A stretch of DNA of 64,000 nucleotides, taken from Pseudomonas batumici (lineage in GTDB: Bacteria; Pseudomonadota; Gammaproteobacteria; Pseudomonadales; Pseudomonadaceae). Where the stretch lies: NCBI RefSeq assembly GCF_000820515.1, contig NZ_JXDG01000068.1, forward strand, positions 240,815-304,814, read 5' to 3'. Position numbers and translations under genes: made by a program. Numbering within the stretch: the first letter of the stretch is position 1; every line of letters starts with the position of its first letter. The notes beneath the pieces were generated by a model, which did no database searches, was not told the origin of the DNA, and saw only the letters and a list, made by a program, of their open reading frames with translations. Positions 61,499 to 64,000 of this stretch are shown piece by piece.

Positions 61499-63430
61499 AT
61501 GCTATTCACCCAAGCCACCCGCCTGGCCCAGATCAACAGCCCCCTCGGGCCGGATGTCCTGTTGCTCAAGGACTTCGGTGGCGGCGAGGAGCTGGGGCGG
61601 CTGTTCGACTACGAATTGCACCTGACCTCCAACGACGGCGCCCTGGACCTCAACCAGTTGCTGGGCAAACCCATGAGCCTGTCGCTGCAGGTCCAGGGCG
61701 GTCTGCGTTACTTCCACGGCATCGTCGCGCGCTGCAGCCAGAACGTCAGCCAGGGCCAGTTCGCCAGCTATTCGGTGACCCTGCGGCCCTGGCTGTGGCT
61801 GCTGACCCGCACCTCCGACTGCCGGATCTTCCAGCACCAGAGCATCCCGCAGATCATCAAGCAGGTGTTCCGCGACCTGGGTTTCTCCGACTTCGAAGAC
61901 GCCCTCAGCCAGCCCTACCGCGAGTGGGAATACTGCGTTCAATACCGTGAAAGCAGCTTCGACTTCGTCAGCCGGCTGATGGAGCAGGAAGGCATCTACT
62001 ACTACTTCCGCCACGAAAAGGACCGCCACGTGCTGGTCCTGGCCGACGCCTACGGCGCCCACCAAAGCGCCCCGGGCTATGAGTCGCTGCCGTATTACCC
62101 GCCGGACGGCCAGCATCGCGAGCGCGATCACCTCAACGGCTGGCACCTGGCCCAGGAAGTCCAGCCCGGCTCCCTGGAACTCAACGACTACGACTTCCAG
62201 CGCCCCAGCGCGCGGATCGACGTGCGCTCGGCCATGCCGCGCCCGCACACTGCCGGCGACTACCCGCTGTACGACTACCCCGGCACCTACGTGCAGAGCC
62301 AGGACGGCGAGCACTATGCGCGCACCCGCATCGAAGCCATCCAGAGCCTGCATGAACGGGTCGAGCTCAACGGCAACGCCCGCGGCCTGGGCTCCGGGCA
62401 TCTGTTCAGCCTCACCGGCTTCAGCCGCCTGGACCAGAACCGCGAATACCTGATCGTCGGCGCGCGTTACTACATCGCCCAGGAAAGCCTGGAAACCGGC
62501 GGCGCCTCGCCCGGTACGCAGTTCGAAAGCAGCCTGAGCTGCATCGACGCGCAACAGAGCTTCCGCCCGCTGGCGAATACCTCGCGCCCTACCGTCAAGG
62601 GCCCGCAGACCGCCGTGGTGGTGGGCCCGACCGGCGAGGAAATCTGGACCGACCAGTTCGGCCGGGTCAAGGTGCACTTCCACTGGGACCGCCACGACCA
62701 GTCCAACGAAAACAGCTCCTGCTGGATTCGCGTGTCGCAAGCCTGGGCCGGCAAGAACTGGGGTTCGATGCAGATCCCGCGGATCGGCCAGGAAGTCATC
62801 GTCAGCTTCCTCGAAGGCGACCCCGACCGGCCGATCATCACCGGTCGGGTCTACAACGCCGAACAGACGGTGCCCTACGACCTGCCCGCCAATGCGACCC
62901 AGAGCGGCATGAAAAGCCGTTCGAGCAAGGGCGGCACGCCGGCGAACTTCAACGAAATCCGCATGGAAGACAAGAAAGGCGCCGAGCAGCTGTACATCCA
63001 TGCCGAGCGCAACCAGGACATCGTGGTCGAGGTCGACGAAAGCCATTCGGTGGGCCACGACCGCAACAAGAGCATCGGGCACGACGAGACGGTGACCATC
63101 GGCTCGGTGCGCCTGCGCGCGGTCAAGGACGACGACATCCTGGTGGTGGGCCGCAAGAAGACCGACAGCATCAGCCAGAGCTACGTCATCGAGGTCGGCG
63201 AGAACCTGCGCCTGGTCTGCGGCGAAAGCGTGCTGGAGTTGAATGCCAGCGGGCAGATCAACCTGAGCGGCGTGCAGATCAGCTTCCACGCCTCGGGCGA
63301 TGCCGAGTTCAACACCGGCGGCACCCTGCACCTGAACAACGGCGGCGGCCCCGGTGCATCGCCTGAAGGCCAAGGCGTCAAAGGCAGCATCGACGCCAGC
63401 GTCGAGGCGATGTTCCCCAAGCCCAAATAA
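61499..63430 (+). CDS. vgrG: T6SS spike protein VgrG
   Basis: This 643-residue VgrG carries the gp27-like region (LTSNDGALDLNQLLGKPMSL to YIAQESLE), the gp5 OB fold (PQTAVVVGPTGEEIWTDQFGRVKVHFHWDR, SCWIRVSQAWAGKNWG) and the beta-helix needle (VDESHSVGHDRNKSIGHDETVTIG onward). The C-terminus stops shortly after the needle, with no fused enzymatic domain. It is followed at once by an Eag-type chaperone and a prePAAR effector, so it is likely that effector's dedicated spike. It matches PA0091. Confidence 0.96.
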   Translation: MLFTQATRLAQINSPLGPDVLLLKDFGGGEELGRLFDYELHLTSNDGALDLNQLLGKPMSLSLQVQGGLRYFHGIVARCSQNVSQGQFASYSVTLRPWLWLLTRTSDCRIFQHQSIPQIIKQVFRDLGFSDFEDALSQPYREWEYCVQYRESSFDFVSRLMEQEGIYYYFRHEKDRHVLVLADAYGAHQSAPGYESLPYYPPDGQHRERDHLNGWHLAQEVQPGSLELNDYDFQRPSARIDVRSAMPRPHTAGDYPLYDYPGTYVQSQDGEHYARTRIEAIQSLHERVELNGNARGLGSGHLFSLTGFSRLDQNREYLIVGARYYIAQESLETGGASPGTQFESSLSCIDAQQSFRPLANTSRPTVKGPQTAVVVGPTGEEIWTDQFGRVKVHFHWDRHDQSNENSSCWIRVSQAWAGKNWGSMQIPRIGQEVIVSFLEGDPDRPIITGRVYNAEQTVPYDLPANATQSGMKSRSSKGGTPANFNEIRMEDKKGAEQLYIHAERNQDIVVEVDESHSVGHDRNKSIGHDETVTIGSVRLRAVKDDDILVVGRKKTDSISQSYVIEVGENLRLVCGESVLELNASGQINLSGVQISFHASGDAEFNTGGTLHLNNGGGPGASPEGQGVKGSIDASVEAMFPKPK

Positions 63431-63445
63431 CGAGACCCGCGAGCC

Positions 63446-63880
63446 ATGACTTACCGCCTCAATGAATTCCAGTTCGCCCTGCCCGAGAGCGAGCTGCTGG
63501 ATGCCTCGATCAATATCCTCAAGTTCCCGGAGCTGGGGACGTCCCTGATCGTCAGCCGCAGCCAGTTGGCCGACGGCGAAACCCTGCAAAGCAACTTCGA
63601 CGCCCAGCTCAAGCGCCTGGAACAGCAGGTTCAGGAACTGCGCTACCAGCCGGGCCAGGCCGTGCGCCTGGGGGCCGATCAGTCAGTGGATGGCATCGAG
63701 TTACGCAGCCAGTTCAGCAAGGGTGCGGAGAAGGTCTTCCAGTACCAGCTCGCCCTGGTGTTGCCGGGCACCCGCAAGATGCTCGCCCTGAGCTACGTCA
63801 AGGCCGACAAACTGGGGGATGCCGAGGCCGCGCATTGGGCGACGATCAAGCAGTCCCTGCAATTCGACCGGGTGACCTGA
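63446..63880 (+). CDS. eagR: Eag-type T6SS effector chaperone (DcrB/DUF1795 family)
   Basis: This 144-residue single-domain protein matches DcrB/DUF1795 (MTYRLNEFQFALPESELLDASINILKFPEL, TLQSNFDAQLKRLEQQVQELRYQPGQ, YQLALVLPGTRKMLALSYV). Eag chaperones bind the hydrophobic TM helices of prePAAR effectors, keep them soluble and assist their loading on VgrG. Its position between vgrG and a prePAAR gene is the standard arrangement. In P. protegens Pf-5 the vgrG1-eagR1-rhsA order is the same, as I recall it. Whether its partner is of the Rhs (EagR) or Tse6 (EagT) class is open because the effector is cut off. Confidence 0.9.
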   Translation: MTYRLNEFQFALPESELLDASINILKFPELGTSLIVSRSQLADGETLQSNFDAQLKRLEQQVQELRYQPGQAVRLGADQSVDGIELRSQFSKGAEKVFQYQLALVLPGTRKMLALSYVKADKLGDAEAAHWATIKQSLQFDRVT

Positions 63881-63892
63881 CGGAAGCCGTGC

Positions 63893-64000
63893 ATGTCTGA
63901 CGCACTTTGGGCCGCCCGGCTGGGCGATGGACTGTCCCATACCTCGATGATGGCCGATATTCTCGGCGGTGTGCTCGAGGTCGCGGCCAACGTGGCAATC
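63893..64000 (+). CDS. prePAAR/PAAR-type T6SS effector, N-terminal 36 codons (partial)
   Basis: This frame starts 12 bp after the chaperone gene and runs off the window. It encodes MSDALWAARLGDGLSHTSMM, an exact match to the prePAAR consensus AARxxDxxxH (residues 7-16), then the start of a hydrophobic segment (ADILGGVLEVAANVAI). In known effectors this motif precedes N-terminal TM helices that bind an Eag chaperone, a PAAR domain, often an Rhs barrel, and a C-terminal toxin. The ribosome site (ACGGAAGCC) is weak. The toxin activity and the immunity gene lie outside the window. Confidence 0.85.
   Translation, partial: MSDALWAARLGDGLSHTSMMADILGGVLEVAANVAI

Overview
The window reads as chromosomal DNA of a fluorescent Pseudomonas, probably from the P. 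fluorescens species complex (P. protegens/P. chlororaphis-like). The reasons are high GC, Pseudomonas-specific genes (crc, algC, HSI-I-type tag genes), several REP-like palindromes of the GGAGC-CGGCTTGC type, and a housekeeping gene order that matches, from memory, PA5312-PA5346 of P. aeruginosa PAO1. No database search was run, so the species assignment is an inference. No tRNA, rRNA, IS element, prophage or CRISPR array was seen.

Region 1 (1-9850) is mixed: the C-terminal end of a MocR/PLP-type regulator, a lipoprotein-type phospholipase D/cardiolipin synthase, an MFS transporter, a polyamine/GABA-pathway aldehyde dehydrogenase, a cupin, a secreted protein of unknown function with an HEAFH motif, ribosomal proteins L28/L33 and a dipeptide-type ABC binding protein. 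Region 2 (9979-24286) is core housekeeping: radC, coaBC, dut, a long membrane-anchored algC, argB, a DUF4124 protein, pyrE, crc, a DUF4870 protein, rph, yicC, gmk, rpoZ, spoT and ridA. Region 3 (24373-33439) holds a lipoprotein, an atypical SDR-fold protein, the exbB-exbD-tonB energy-transducing operon, oxyR, recG, a YbaK-HDOD fusion protein and a small exported protein.

Region 4 (33580-64000, nearly half the window) is a complete type VI secretion system (T6SS) of the P. aeruginosa HSI-I layout, in two divergent transcription units around a 388-bp AT-richer control region (51015-51402). The leftward unit is fha-tssJ-tssK-tssL-tssM-tagF-pppA-ppkA-tagT-tagS-tagR-tagQ: the membrane complex, the baseplate linker and the whole threonine-phosphorylation signalling pathway. 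The rightward unit is tssA-tssB-tssC-hcp-tssE-tssF-tssG-clpV-vgrG, followed by an Eag-type (DcrB/DUF1795) chaperone and the first 36 codons of an effector. Those codons carry an exact prePAAR motif (AARxxDxxxH) and the start of a hydrophobic segment. The effector's toxin domain lies just beyond the window. Unlike the HSI-I cluster of PAO1, there is no tagJ between hcp and tssE, and a REP hairpin separates tssC from hcp.

The most rewarding places to look further are the truncated prePAAR effector, the control region between fha and tssA (a tandem 11-bp repeat, GGA motifs and a strong hairpin in the fha leader), the 403-residue membrane/periplasmic domain fused to AlgC, and the uncharacterised HEAFH protein.
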